From assembly GCA_016713985.1 (NCBI GenBank), contig JADJOD010000009.1, positions 186,001 through 250,000 of the forward strand: a DNA stretch of 64,000 nt. Reading direction: 5' to 3'. Shown piece by piece: positions 16,433 to 26,360 of this stretch (positions are counted from its first letter, which is position 1; each line of letters begins with the position of its first letter). The DNA comes from Lewinellaceae bacterium. Lineage in GTDB: Bacteria; Bacteroidota; Bacteroidia; Chitinophagales; Saprospiraceae. The notes beneath the pieces were generated by a model, which was not told where the DNA came from, searched no databases, and worked only from the letters and a program-made list of their open reading frames with translations. The translations under genes and the position numbers were made by a program.

Positions 16433-19400
16433 ATGAAATTTTTCATCCGCTTCCCGCTCGCACTTCTCTTGCTCTTCTTACCCCTCTCACTCTTCTCTCA
16501 GGTCCGCCTTACCGAAGTGGCGCCTACCAATACCGGCCAAATCACCGACGAGGACGGCGATCGCCCCGACTGGATCGAACTCCAGAATCAGGGAACGGCC
16601 CCCGTCGATCTGGAAGGCTGGGGACTCAGCGACGGCAGGAAAGACAGCCGCTGGCTGTTGCCGCCGGTCGTGCTGCAACCCGATGAACGCCTGCTGGTAT
16701 TTGCTTCCGGCAAAAACCGGGGCGCATCAACAACGCCGGGCAGCATCGATCACTGGGAAACGGCCGTGCAGGAGTCCGATACCTGGCAGTATTTTATCGG
16801 GGCGGTCGCTCCTCCGGCCGACTGGGCTGCGGTCAATTTCAGTGCCGCCGGCTGGCAAACCGGCCCCGGAGGTTTTGGTTACGGCGACGGCGACGATGCC
16901 ACCCAGATACCCGCCGGCACCATTTCTTTTTATTACCGGCGTGTTTTTTCGGTGACGGACAAAAACAAACTGATCGCAGCCATCCTGAGTATGGATTATG
17001 ACGACGGCTTCGTGGCTTATCTCAACGGAGCGGAAATTGCCCGCAGCAGCAACATCGCCGGTACGCCGGACAACACAACTTTAGCCACGCCGGAGCACGA
17101 AGCGGTGTTTTATACCGGCGCCACCCCCGACGTTTTCCCACTCAATGCAGCCACACTCGGCGCCCTTTTGCTGCCGGGAGACAATGTGCTGGCCGTCGAA
17201 CTCCACAATACGGCCGCCAGTTCGTCAGACCTGACGGGGCGCAGCTGGCTGCATTTCGGCATCGGTTCAGCCGATCTGTTGTACGGCCCGACGCCCGCTT
17301 GGTTCAACCCCGGCGGGGGCAGTGGCTCTGTCGGGAACCTGCACACTGATTTTAAATTAAATTTTTCCGAAACGCTTGTGTTTTTTAATGCAGCAGGCGA
17401 CATAGCAGATTCTCTTTCAACAGATTACCTGGAGCCCGGGCACACGAAGATGCGCCTCAACGACGACGGGCAATGGTGCATTTCCGATACTCCGACTCCC
17501 GCAGCGCATAATACGGGCGGCTGCCTGGACCAATATACCGCGGCGCCGGCATTCACACTTCCGGCAGGTTTTTACACCGGGACACAAACGGTGGCGATTA
17601 CCGGCGGCGGGGAAATCCGCTACACCGACGATGGCAGTATACCGACCACAACTTCTTCCCTGTACACCACGCCGGTTGCGGTGGCACAAACAACCGTGTT
17701 GCGCGCCCGGCGTTTCGAGCTGTACAAGCAGCCTTCCCGGGTCGTTACGTCGACGTATTTTATCAACGACCCCACGACGCTGCCGGTGGTTTCGGTGAGC
17801 TTGCCGCCGGCAGATTTTTCAGACGTGTACACCAACCACACCCGGAAAGGCGCCGTGGCCGTGGAGTATTTTGACAAAGACAAACAAAGGCAATTTTCGG
17901 GCGACTTTGCGGGTTATGTGGCGGGCAACTGGTCGGTTGATTTTCCCCAAAAATCGCTGCAATTCGACGTGGATGAGGACTTCGGGAGCGCAGGCGACAT
18001 CGAATACCCGCTGTTTGCTCCGGACAAACCCATACAAAAACTCCACGCCTTCCGAATCAGAAACGAGGACGACGACTTTACCAATGCCCGCATGCGCGAC
18101 CGCATTGTGAACGAACTGGCGGCGCCGACCCACGCCGGCCGGGCTTCCTACCGCAATGTTGTGGGTTTTATCAACGGCCAGTACTGGGGGCATTTCGTCG
18201 CCCGCGAACGGATCGACGACTACTTCTGCCGCGACAATTACGGCGCCAACCCCGATTCGGTAAACATGGTAAAAACCCATTACGGCCTCGATCCCTACGT
18301 GGCTGAATACGGCACCATCGACGACTTTTATGCCGTGTCGGATTTTATCGCCAACAATGACATGGCGCTTGCGGCCAATTTCCAAAAAGCACAGCAACTG
18401 TTTGATTTAGAAAACTTTGCAGATTATTTTATTACAGAAGTTTTTGTCGCCAGCACGGACTGGCTACCGGAGTATTTCAACAATATCCGGCTTTTTAAAC
18501 CGGAAAAAAACGCTCCCTGGCGGTTTATCCTCTGGGATGTGTCCTACTCTTCCGGCACAGGTTCGGGCTGTACGGGTTGCGACGTGCTGGCCGATGCGTT
18601 GAACGATCCGTTCGACAGTCGTTACGGCAAAATGTTCAGGAGCCTGCTCGGCAACCCCGAATTCCATCGCCACTTCATCAACCGCTTTGCCGACCTGATG
18701 AATACGGCTTTTTTACCCGCCCGGGCGCATGCGCTGATCGACGCAAACGCGGCGGAACTCGGCCCTGAAATTGATCGCCACAACGACCGCTGGGGCACCG
18801 GAGATTTTAACCACTGGTCGTTTCAGGTGCAGGTGTTGCGCAATTTTTACACCCAGCGCCCCGCATTTCAGCACCAGCATATCCGCAATCACTTCCAACT
18901 CCCGAACGACGTGACGATCACCCTGCAAGTCAATCCGCCGGGCGCCGGTGTGGTCAAAATATCGACGGTAATCCCCACCGGGTATCCGTGGAGCGGTATC
19001 TATTTCCACGGCAACCCGGTGACGGTGACGGCCATTCCAAACCCCGGCTATAGTTTCGCCAACTGGTCGGCCAATAACTTTATTCAGGACCTGAACAGCG
19101 CAATTTTTACAACCGACGTGGCCAACAACACCGTTTTTCAGGCGAATTTCACCGGCACAGCGCAAGATATTCCCCTGATTATCAGCGAGATCAACTACAA
19201 CAGCGACCCGACCCGCGATGCGGGCGACTGGTTTGAAATACACAACGCTGGTGCCGGCCCCATCGACGTTTCCGACTTTTCCGTACGCGACGAGGAATGG
19301 TTTCACCGGTTTACGGTGCCGACCGGTACCGTGGTCCCCGCCGGTGAACGTTTGGTTTTTGTGGAAAAAAAAGGGAAGTTTTTGGCCGAAAACCCTGCGG

Positions 19401-20395
19401 TAACAAACTTTGCCGGTCCACTCGGTTTTGGCCTGAACGACAGCAGCGACGAAATCCACCTGTTCGACCGCTCCGGCGACGAGTTGGCGCTGGCCGCATA
19501 CCGCGACGAAAAACCCTGGCCCTGCACCCCCGACGGATTCGGGCGCAGCCTCGAACGCGGCAACACCTCCGGCGACCCCACCCTGCCGGACTCCTGGTTC
19601 GACGGCTGCGTAGGCGGCTCGCCGGGTGTGGCATTCAGTCCCTGCCTGGAAACCCCGACCGTGAGTGAGGTCAATTACAAATCCGCTTCAACTGCCGATG
19701 CCGGCGACTGGCTCGAACTCCACAACCGCTCGGCGGCCACACTCGAGCTCGGCGGCTGGTCGCTGCGCGATGCCGAAAATGGGCATGTATTCACCATTCC
19801 CGCCGGCACTTCGCTTCCGGCGGGAGGCTACCGCGTGTTTTTTGACGATGCCGCCAAATTCAGCGCACAATTCCCGGCAGTGTCGAACAAAACCGGTCCG
19901 CTGGGTTTCGGCCTGAGCGGCGACGGCGACCTCGTTCGATTGTACGACCCGGCGGGCAGGCTGCAACTCAGCCTTTGTTTCAACGATGCTTCGCCCTGGC
20001 CCGAAGCAGCCGACGGAGGCGGTTACACCCTGGAAATCAAAGATTTGGAAGGAAGTTTAAACGACCCGGAAAACTGGTTTGCCGGCTGCCCGGGCGGTTC
20101 GCCGGGCAAAGCATTTAACCCTGATTGTGTGGTGGATACGGACGCCCCGGTTGTACATGCCGGTGCGATCAGGTTGTGGCCCAACCCTGCCCGCGATGCT
20201 GTTTTTGTCCGGTACCATCATAACGGGGAAGCCCGAATTCGTTTGTTCGACGTGTTGGGAAAAATCGTTTTGGAAGAAACCATGCCTGGCACAGAGGCAA
20301 ATTTATCGCTGGCAAACCTGCCTGCGGGGATTTACCGGGTAGAAATCAGGTCGGGTAACAACACGAGCCTGAGTCAGTTGGCCGTGGTCCGTTAA
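16433..20395 (+). CDS. Large T9SS-exported CotH kinase/lamin-tail protein
   Basis: Start chosen at 16433 for the signal peptide MKFFIRFPLALLLLFLPLSL (1320 residues). The order is: a lamin-tail domain (LTEVAPTNTG...DWIELQN); a beta-jellyroll segment; a chitobiase/FN3-like domain (ITGGGEIRYTDDGSIPTTTS); a CotH-like domain around ARMRDRIVNELAAPTHAGRA and INGQYWGHFVARERID; an InlB-type repeat (NPGYSFANWSANN); two more lamin-tail domains (ISEINYNSD and VSEVNYKSA); and a C-terminal T9SS sorting domain (LWPNPARDAVFVRY to the end). It is exported across the outer membrane. CotH domains are protein kinases in spore formers; the target here is unknown. Confidence 0.9.
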   Translation: MKFFIRFPLALLLLFLPLSLFSQVRLTEVAPTNTGQITDEDGDRPDWIELQNQGTAPVDLEGWGLSDGRKDSRWLLPPVVLQPDERLLVFASGKNRGASTTPGSIDHWETAVQESDTWQYFIGAVAPPADWAAVNFSAAGWQTGPGGFGYGDGDDATQIPAGTISFYYRRVFSVTDKNKLIAAILSMDYDDGFVAYLNGAEIARSSNIAGTPDNTTLATPEHEAVFYTGATPDVFPLNAATLGALLLPGDNVLAVELHNTAASSSDLTGRSWLHFGIGSADLLYGPTPAWFNPGGGSGSVGNLHTDFKLNFSETLVFFNAAGDIADSLSTDYLEPGHTKMRLNDDGQWCISDTPTPAAHNTGGCLDQYTAAPAFTLPAGFYTGTQTVAITGGGEIRYTDDGSIPTTTSSLYTTPVAVAQTTVLRARRFELYKQPSRVVTSTYFINDPTTLPVVSVSLPPADFSDVYTNHTRKGAVAVEYFDKDKQRQFSGDFAGYVAGNWSVDFPQKSLQFDVDEDFGSAGDIEYPLFAPDKPIQKLHAFRIRNEDDDFTNARMRDRIVNELAAPTHAGRASYRNVVGFINGQYWGHFVARERIDDYFCRDNYGANPDSVNMVKTHYGLDPYVAEYGTIDDFYAVSDFIANNDMALAANFQKAQQLFDLENFADYFITEVFVASTDWLPEYFNNIRLFKPEKNAPWRFILWDVSYSSGTGSGCTGCDVLADALNDPFDSRYGKMFRSLLGNPEFHRHFINRFADLMNTAFLPARAHALIDANAAELGPEIDRHNDRWGTGDFNHWSFQVQVLRNFYTQRPAFQHQHIRNHFQLPNDVTITLQVNPPGAGVVKISTVIPTGYPWSGIYFHGNPVTVTAIPNPGYSFANWSANNFIQDLNSAIFTTDVANNTVFQANFTGTAQDIPLIISEINYNSDPTRDAGDWFEIHNAGAGPIDVSDFSVRDEEWFHRFTVPTGTVVPAGERLVFVEKKGKFLAENPAVTNFAGPLGFGLNDSSDEIHLFDRSGDELALAAYRDEKPWPCTPDGFGRSLERGNTSGDPTLPDSWFDGCVGGSPGVAFSPCLETPTVSEVNYKSASTADAGDWLELHNRSAATLELGGWSLRDAENGHVFTIPAGTSLPAGGYRVFFDDAAKFSAQFPAVSNKTGPLGFGLSGDGDLVRLYDPAGRLQLSLCFNDASPWPEAADGGGYTLEIKDLEGSLNDPENWFAGCPGGSPGKAFNPDCVVDTDAPVVHAGAIRLWPNPARDAVFVRYHHNGEARIRLFDVLGKIVLEETMPGTEANLSLANLPAGIYRVEIRSGNNTSLSQLAVVR

Positions 20396-20477
20396 AATGG
20401 AGGAGTCGGGCCGGAGCCCTGTGTCATTTCTCCGATTCCGCCAGTTCCCGGTCGATATCGCAGAAGGAAACACACTG

Positions 20478-22472
20478 TCAACGGCGGCCGGGCCGGCATT
20501 CCGACGGCAACGTCATCAGCCAGATATCCCTGCGCTCGCTGCCGTTTTGTTTCTGTGCAAAATAGGCGGTCAGCCCGTCCGCAGCAAGTGCGCCGATGCC
20601 TGCGTGGGGCCAGGTATCGTTAACCTCCTTTCCGAGGTTGAGCGCGCGCGTCCAGTCGTTGGCCCAATGCGCGCCGGTGTGCCGCGATACAAATACGTCG
20701 GATTTGCCCAGGCCGGGGTAACCTGCACTCGTATAATAGAGGGTCTGACCGTCGGCGGACAAAAAAGGATTGCCTTCCTGGTCTTCCGTATTGATATCCG
20801 CCCCGAGTGCCAGGGGGCGCCCCCATTGCCCGGATGCATCGCGGAATACCACAAAAATATCCATATCCGGGCCGTTTAACACGTCACCGGCAGAATAAGC
20901 GCCTTCCAGCACAATCATGTTGCCGTCGGCGGAGAAAACACCTTTCCCGATCACCGGAATTCCCGAGATGGGAAGTGGTACCGGCGTACTCCATTGTTTT
21001 TGGATGAAGCGGGAAATGCTGAGCGCGCCGTTTACGGAAAGCAACATTTGCCGCCCGTCGGCGGTCAGGGACAAGGGATACTGGTTTCCCGCGCCGGACA
21101 ATTCGTTTACGGGTTCGGGCGCCGACCACTGCCCGTCCCGGCGGCGGCTGACGAATACGTCTTCCCCGGACAGGTTGCCGGGGCGGCCGGAGGCGCCGAA
21201 GAACAAAAGGGCGCCGTCGGCCGACAAAACCGGGCTGAATTCATCCCCTTCCGGTGTGTTGATCCCCGGGGCGGGTGTTTTACTCAGATTTTCGAACGGT
21301 TTTTGCAAAATTGGCAACTTGGCGTCGATCCAGGGCCTGACGCGCAGCTGGTAGTCAAAATTGGTGGTGCAAAAAGCCGGCAGGCTATCGGGAAAAAAGG
21401 GTCGTACGGTGGAAAGCAATTGAATGCCGCTGCCGTACAGTTTTTTTTCGAGGAAAAACTGCAACATTTCCTCCATCAGGCGAAAAGCGGAGTACCTCGG
21501 CGCATACCGGACGATGTAATCCGTTCCCTGGTGAAAAAGGAGGGTGGTGTCTGCGGGAAGGCCCGGGTTGCGGAGGCGATTCAACGTGGAATTGCGGACA
21601 AACAGGTCGCGCAGGTGCCGGATGTGTATGCTGTCCCGGAGTTCCGGGGAGCCGGCAAAGCGCTCACTCGCGTCCGAAATTGCGTTTAAAAGAATACTTT
21701 CAAAGGCCGTCCAGCGGTTTTCCGCGTGAAAATCGAGCATTTTGCCCAGGTTTTGTTCACACAGCACCGGGCGGATTTGTTCCCGCCAACAGTCGAGAGC
21801 GACAAAGGACCTGCGGTGGTCCGTGGCAAAGCGTTCGATCTCGCACAGGGAATATTTTTCCTGAAAAGTTTGCCAAAGGCGATCGGGCAGTCGGCGGGAT
21901 TTGGCGTAATACGCGGGTTTTACAAAAGCGAGGTGGCGGCGCGAGATGGCGCTGAGCACATCGTAGTCGTCGCTGTCTAAGTGCGCGGCCGCAATATCCG
22001 AACGGGTTTCGTCGATGGCGGATTGCAGGGCGGGCAGGGGGCGCCGAAGCCCGTCGAGCAGGGAATCAAGCGCAGGCAGCGTCCCGCGCACGCGTACGTG
22101 TGCGACGAGTTCGCGCTGCACCCTTTCGTGAAGATCGGCCAATGCGAGGGTATCGAGTTTGTAACGTTGCATATACCGCCGCATGTCGCGGGGGCGCAAG
22201 CGCCGGAACAAACTGTCGGCTTCCCACATTTTTTCATCCAGCGCGAGGTATTCCGGCAGGCCCGGGGTCCCGGTCAGCGCAATCCGGGTGAGGAAATATC
22301 GGGCTGCGGGGGCAAGCCGGGGATGGCCCAGGTGGTTTTTGAATACTTCAGCCGCTGCCGGGTAATTTCTTTTTTCGTACCACTGGAAACCGGCTTTAAA
22401 CGACCGGGAGGAATTGCAGCCTGCAAGAAGGAAAACGAGCAGGGGGAAAATAGCGGCGAGTCGGTGCATCAT
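20478..22472 (-). CDS. Lipoprotein with TPR-like N-terminus and PD40 beta-propeller
   Basis: Start chosen at 22472, giving a lipobox LLAGC (C19) and 664 residues. Residues 20-400 are helical (KAGFQWYEKRNYPAAAEVFK is TPR-like). Residues 420-655 contain PD40/WD40-like blades: GDEFSPVLSADGALLFFGAS, EDVFVSRRRDGQWSAPEPVN, GNPFLSADGQTLYYTS, KSDVFVSRHTG. This resembles the OmpA-associated PD40 lipoproteins of Bacteroidota (PorE-like architecture) but without an OmpA domain. It is probably an outer-membrane or periplasmic scaffold. Confidence 0.8.
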   Translation of the reverse strand: MMHRLAAIFPLLVFLLAGCNSSRSFKAGFQWYEKRNYPAAAEVFKNHLGHPRLAPAARYFLTRIALTGTPGLPEYLALDEKMWEADSLFRRLRPRDMRRYMQRYKLDTLALADLHERVQRELVAHVRVRGTLPALDSLLDGLRRPLPALQSAIDETRSDIAAAHLDSDDYDVLSAISRRHLAFVKPAYYAKSRRLPDRLWQTFQEKYSLCEIERFATDHRRSFVALDCWREQIRPVLCEQNLGKMLDFHAENRWTAFESILLNAISDASERFAGSPELRDSIHIRHLRDLFVRNSTLNRLRNPGLPADTTLLFHQGTDYIVRYAPRYSAFRLMEEMLQFFLEKKLYGSGIQLLSTVRPFFPDSLPAFCTTNFDYQLRVRPWIDAKLPILQKPFENLSKTPAPGINTPEGDEFSPVLSADGALLFFGASGRPGNLSGEDVFVSRRRDGQWSAPEPVNELSGAGNQYPLSLTADGRQMLLSVNGALSISRFIQKQWSTPVPLPISGIPVIGKGVFSADGNMIVLEGAYSAGDVLNGPDMDIFVVFRDASGQWGRPLALGADINTEDQEGNPFLSADGQTLYYTSAGYPGLGKSDVFVSRHTGAHWANDWTRALNLGKEVNDTWPHAGIGALAADGLTAYFAQKQNGSERRDIWLMTLPSECRPGRR

Positions 22473-22631
22473 AATAAAAAACTCCGGTGAACAGATCTTA
22501 CCTTTTGCCGGCAGGCCATCAGCGCCGGCGGGCAAAAGGGCGGACAAATGTACGGTCAGCGAAGAAAGTCGCAACAAAAGGCCCCGGGTTGCACGGTTAT
22601 CAGGAATATCAACACGGTTATCGGTTTGCAC

Positions 22632-22823
22632 TTGCGCCCGATGGCGAGAGGGGGTTTCTTTGTGTCATAATGCTTTCAACAGCAAAATAGTGCCTCTGTA
22701 TTTCACCGAAAACAGACCCGGGAACAACCCATATTTCCACGTCAAACCGCCCCCATATAACTCTAACCCGTGCAACACACTTTCAATAAGTCGCCCTGGG
22801 ATACGCCCGGGGCGATTTTTTTT
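22632..22823 (+). ncRNA. Candidate small RNA with promoter and intrinsic terminator
   Basis: A promoter-like TTG (22632-22634), 20-nt spacer and TTTCTTTG (22655-22662) precede a perfect 10-bp hairpin at 22791-22815 (TCGCCCTGGG, ATACG, CCCGGGGCGA) followed by eight T. No plus-strand coding frame of substance ends here, so the terminator implies a non-coding transcript of about 155 nt. The rest of 22473-23086 holds no gene I recognise. Confidence 0.4.
22791..22823 (+). terminator. Orphan intrinsic terminator
   Basis: A 10-bp GC-rich stem, 5-nt loop and T8 tail. The nearest upstream plus-strand gene ends 2.4 kb away. Confidence 0.75.
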
Positions 22824-22975
22824 GGGCCGGCTCAGCCGTTATTTTTCCCCGTTCGGTCGAATTTCTCCTGATATTCAATTCAATATCTCGTTAATTAGCG
22901 CCCGGTTTATTAAACACGGGGTTTAATGAATTGCCTTCTAATCCTTAACCAGGTTCACCAAAACTACTACTATCA

Positions 22976-23015
22976 GGCGGCTGTTCCGGATTGTCCGGAG
23001 CGGCCGTTTTTTATT
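22976..23015 (+). terminator. Terminator-like hairpin before the sigma factor gene
   Basis: TCCGGA, TTG, TCCGGA flanked by GGCGGC and GCGGCC, then T6. It lies 70 nt upstream of the sigma factor start and could act as an attenuator. Confidence 0.45.
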
Positions 23016-23086
23016 TTTAAAAATATCCATCTGCTTACCCAACCCTTTACCTTGTTGCGGCGTGTTATGGGCATTGATTGCAAACA

Positions 23087-23680
23087 ATGAATCCGAGTGA
23101 ACCGGAAGATGACGTCCGTATGAACATTGATCCGCAACTCCTTCAGGCAGCCCACCGGGGCGATCGCAAGGCGCAATACGCCCTGTACCGCGTTTGTTTT
23201 CCGGTGTTGATGGCCGTTTGTGTCCGCTACCGGCGCGACGAGCAGGAAGCGGTGTCGGCGCTGAACAACGGGTTCCTGAAGATCATTCAACACCTCGACC
23301 GGTATCGCCGCGACGAAGTTCCGTTTGAAGCCTGGATACGCCGCATCATGATCAATACCGCCATCGACGAATTCCGGCGGGAGAAAAAATGGCGCGACCT
23401 GACAGTTTTCAGCGACGAGATCGAGCGGGAATATCCGCACGAACCGGTAGACTGGAACGAGGCGGAACAACGTTTTTCGGTACAACACATCGAAGGTTTG
23501 CTGCGCCGGCTGCCTCCGGTTACCCAACACGTCTTCAATCTTTTCGCCCTCGACGGCTTCAGTCACCGCGAGATCAGCGAACTGCTCGGCATGAGTGAAG
23601 GCACTTCAAAATGGCACGTGAGCAACGCCCGGAAACAGCTGCAATCCTGGATCAAAACCGAAATGAACCCGACCATCTGA
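23087..23680 (+). CDS. ECF-type RNA polymerase sigma factor
   Basis: ATG 23087 is preferred over the in-frame TTG at 23078 (197 residues). Region 2 includes QAAHRGDRKAQYALYRVCFP and the LDRYRRDEVPFEAWIRRIMI core-binding segment. Region 4 is RRLPPVTQHVFNLFALDGFS with the helix-turn-helix HREISELLGMSEGTSKWHVS. The next gene starts 12 nt after the stop and encodes a membrane-anchored protein with a position typical of an anti-sigma factor. The hairpin at 22976-23015 may modulate expression. Confidence 0.93.
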   Translation: MNPSEPEDDVRMNIDPQLLQAAHRGDRKAQYALYRVCFPVLMAVCVRYRRDEQEAVSALNNGFLKIIQHLDRYRRDEVPFEAWIRRIMINTAIDEFRREKKWRDLTVFSDEIEREYPHEPVDWNEAEQRFSVQHIEGLLRRLPPVTQHVFNLFALDGFSHREISELLGMSEGTSKWHVSNARKQLQSWIKTEMNPTI

Positions 23681-23692
23681 CGCAAGAAGATT

Positions 23693-25090
23693 ATGGAAAA
23701 CATGGACGATTTCATGCGAAAAAAATTCGACTCCGACGATTCTGCCGGTCGCTTCGGGTTCCGGGAGGAATACTGGGAGCAAGCCCGGATACTGCTCGAA
23801 GCGGCAGAAGCCCGGCGGCGGAAACGGCGGCGCGGGTTGTTGTGGTGGCTGTTCGCCGGAGTGCTGGCGGTGGCAGGCGGCGGAATGTTGTGGCAGTGGA
23901 CCAACACACGGCGGGAAGTTGGAAATGATCCCGGCAAAGCCGGCGGCAGGGAACTGATTCTGGAAACCCCTGCCTCCAAAAATAAACCCGGCGTGCCGGC
24001 GAATAATCCGGCAAATACAGGGCTGGGGTCCCAAAATACCTTGCTTCAAAACCCGGGCGCGCAGCGCAATAATCCTGAAAATCCGAATAAATTAATTGAT
24101 AATCAAAATTTTAATACTCGTAACAACAACAATATTTATATCAAATCCGGCAAACCGCACACTACGCCAACTGGTATTCCAATTGATGGTTCACAGGAGA
24201 AGGCCAACCCGGCGCCGGATCAAAAATCAGCGATTCCGGTCATCGTCGATGGTAATTCGGAGGGCGCGGCAAGCAGGGAGGGCTCGGGTGAAAATGCCTC
24301 CACTCCGCAGGAAGATGCCAGGCGCGCCGCCGGGCCGTCAAACACCGGCCGTGCAGACAATTCCTCAGGGCCAGGCATGCCTGCCTTCGAGGAATTGCCG
24401 GGCCGCCTGCAACGGCTGATCCTGAAGGCCAGAAATCCCGACTCGGGCGCCATTCAGCCGGTTGATCAGATCATCAAACCCGTTCAGGAGCCACGTTTTG
24501 GTTTTGGGCTTGCCGCTTCCGCTTCTTTATACGAGGCATCACCCGACGGCCGGCGCCTGGGCGGCGCAGGCGGGGCGTTTGTTTCTTACCGGCTCTACCG
24601 GGCCTGGTCACTGTCCGCAGGGCTGCAATGGCGCTTTCTTCCGGGAGCCTGGGACAATGACGGCGATCCGGCGGCCAGTGAAACGATCCATTACAGCTTC
24701 GGAATCGAGGAAGATACGTGGATACTGGAACACCGGGGACTTCATTTTCTGGAAGCGCCGCTTGGAATCCGTTGGAAACGCAGCGCTTTCCGACTCGAAG
24801 GCGGCCTGGCGCCCGGCATCTTGCTGGGTGTGCAGGGCAAACTCACACAACGGCACAGCGAATCGCTGCAAATCGACCCCGGCACCCACCGGAGCCGTGT
24901 CTGGCTGGACGCGGCGCCTTACCGGAAATTTTACACCGCAATCTATTTCGGTGCGGAATGGCTTGCGACGAAACGGCTCGGTGTGTCGGTCAAGGGGGTG
25001 TATCGGCCCACCAGCCTGCTAAAACCATCCGACGTCAATACCAACGGCGGACAGTTGTGGCTCGACGCAGGGTTGCGTTGGAATTTCTGA
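23693..25090 (+). CDS. Single-pass membrane protein with C-terminal beta-barrel-like domain
   Basis: This 465-residue protein has a cytoplasmic N-terminus of about 45 residues (DDFMRKKFDSDDSAGRFGFR, then Arg-rich) and one membrane helix (GLLWWLFAGVLAVAGGGMLW). A low-complexity Asn/Pro/Gly-rich linker follows, then from about residue 265 repeated beta strands (FGFGLAASASLYEAS, GGAFVSYRLYRAWSLSAGLQ) ending GGQLWLDAGLRWNF, an outer-membrane-protein-like aromatic end. The position behind an ECF sigma gene suggests an anti-sigma role for the N-terminus. Such a design would bridge inner and outer membranes and is unusual. Confidence 0.7.
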   Translation: MENMDDFMRKKFDSDDSAGRFGFREEYWEQARILLEAAEARRRKRRRGLLWWLFAGVLAVAGGGMLWQWTNTRREVGNDPGKAGGRELILETPASKNKPGVPANNPANTGLGSQNTLLQNPGAQRNNPENPNKLIDNQNFNTRNNNNIYIKSGKPHTTPTGIPIDGSQEKANPAPDQKSAIPVIVDGNSEGAASREGSGENASTPQEDARRAAGPSNTGRADNSSGPGMPAFEELPGRLQRLILKARNPDSGAIQPVDQIIKPVQEPRFGFGLAASASLYEASPDGRRLGGAGGAFVSYRLYRAWSLSAGLQWRFLPGAWDNDGDPAASETIHYSFGIEEDTWILEHRGLHFLEAPLGIRWKRSAFRLEGGLAPGILLGVQGKLTQRHSESLQIDPGTHRSRVWLDAAPYRKFYTAIYFGAEWLATKRLGVSVKGVYRPTSLLKPSDVNTNGGQLWLDAGLRWNF

Positions 25091-25111
25091 AACCACTCAA
25101 ATAAATACAGC

Positions 25112-26206
25112 ATGAAAAAATTATTTTTGGGACTGCTCCTGCTCCCGCTGGCGCTGCTTTGGCCGGCGTGTGAAAAAAATTCTCTGCCGCCCACGTCATT
25201 CGACGACCCGGTGTTTTTCGTGAATTTTAAGGTGGATACCTTTGCAAGTCAGACACTGACTGCCGGTGTAAATGACGTTTACCTCTTTACCCGTCTCGAA
25301 ACCGGCCCGGACGACGTAATCACCAGTTATAACTATTTTTCGAACACACAATGCCCCGAAGCAGACTGCCCCGGAAGCCTGGGGTTTGAATTCCGGAGCC
25401 ACTTCGGCGTCGATTCGGTTTTTTCCGGTGGTTATTACCCGTACAAAAAACCCGACTCTGTGGCTACCCCTGATTATTATGACTTTGAATACGAGATCAG
25501 GCATTTCGATCAATACAGTTCCTGGACTCTTTCTGTCAATAATACGCTGCTGCTGGAAAGCGCTAATATTTTTAAGATATCGGTTCCTGCGTACAATTTG
25601 GATGCACGTTCCGTATTAGTTTCAGCGACGAAAAATAACGGCCCCACCAGCACTTACAGCCGCACGCTGTTACCCGACAATCCTTCAGCCTACCCGTCGG
25701 TAGAGATCAAGGCCGTTTTTTCACAAGGGCAATATATGCTGACGGCCGAAACTTCCGGAGCGCCTGTCATTGAGTACTTGTGGAGTAACGGCCTGACAGA
25801 CAGCATTATACATTCGGATACTCTCCTGAAAACGTACAGCGTAACCGTTACGGACGGGGCAGGAAACACGGCGGAAGCCGGCCTTGACAACCTTTCCGGC
25901 GTCAATTCCATATCCACTGCCGGGGTTTCTTTTTCCTACCAGCCGGTCTACAACCCGCTTCAGTTAGGCACCGTGGTCATCCAGTGGGTCGACGAGTCCG
26001 GAACTATCTGGCGTTCCGACCTGGGCGAACAACCCAACGATACTTTTTTTCAAATCCTGTCTTCCGAACCCTACGAGGCCAATGAAAACGGGGTGGCTAC
26101 ACAAAAACTGACGGTCGCCTACCAGTGTGTCATGTATAATATCCCCCTCGGGAGCCTGCAATTTTCAGGTTCCGGGGTGATCGCGATGGCTGTGCCGGGG
26201 CCCTGA
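25112..26206 (+). CDS. Lipoprotein, PKD-like, function unknown
   Basis: This 364-residue protein has a lipoprotein signal (MKKLFLGLLLLPLALLWPAC, C20). It is beta-rich; the segment VIEYLWSNGLTDSIIHSDTL with TYSVTVTDGAGNTAEA resembles a PKD/Ig-like domain. It starts 21 nt after the preceding gene, so it belongs to the same unit as the ECF sigma factor and the barrel protein. It is probably an outer-membrane surface lipoprotein. Confidence 0.7.
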   Translation: MKKLFLGLLLLPLALLWPACEKNSLPPTSFDDPVFFVNFKVDTFASQTLTAGVNDVYLFTRLETGPDDVITSYNYFSNTQCPEADCPGSLGFEFRSHFGVDSVFSGGYYPYKKPDSVATPDYYDFEYEIRHFDQYSSWTLSVNNTLLLESANIFKISVPAYNLDARSVLVSATKNNGPTSTYSRTLLPDNPSAYPSVEIKAVFSQGQYMLTAETSGAPVIEYLWSNGLTDSIIHSDTLLKTYSVTVTDGAGNTAEAGLDNLSGVNSISTAGVSFSYQPVYNPLQLGTVVIQWVDESGTIWRSDLGEQPNDTFFQILSSEPYEANENGVATQKLTVAYQCVMYNIPLGSLQFSGSGVIAMAVPGP

Positions 26207-26235
26207 AAATTGGGTGTTGTACCTTGGACCATGTA

Positions 26236-26315
26236 CATTGGTCCTTGTACCTTGGTCATTGGTCATTTTTTAATTTACCCCGGTTGTGACCAATTTCAAG
26301 GTACAAGGACCAATG
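26236..26315. repeat. 19-bp inverted repeat between convergent genes
   Basis: CATTGGTCCTTGTACCTTG (26236-26254) is exactly mirrored at 26297-26315, with extra GGTCATT and ACCTTGG units inside. A bidirectional terminator role is plausible but there are no long T runs next to the stem. Confidence 0.75.
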
Positions 26316-26360
26316 CACAAGGACCGCCGCGCCCTCCTCCAATTCTAAAAACATCTTCCT

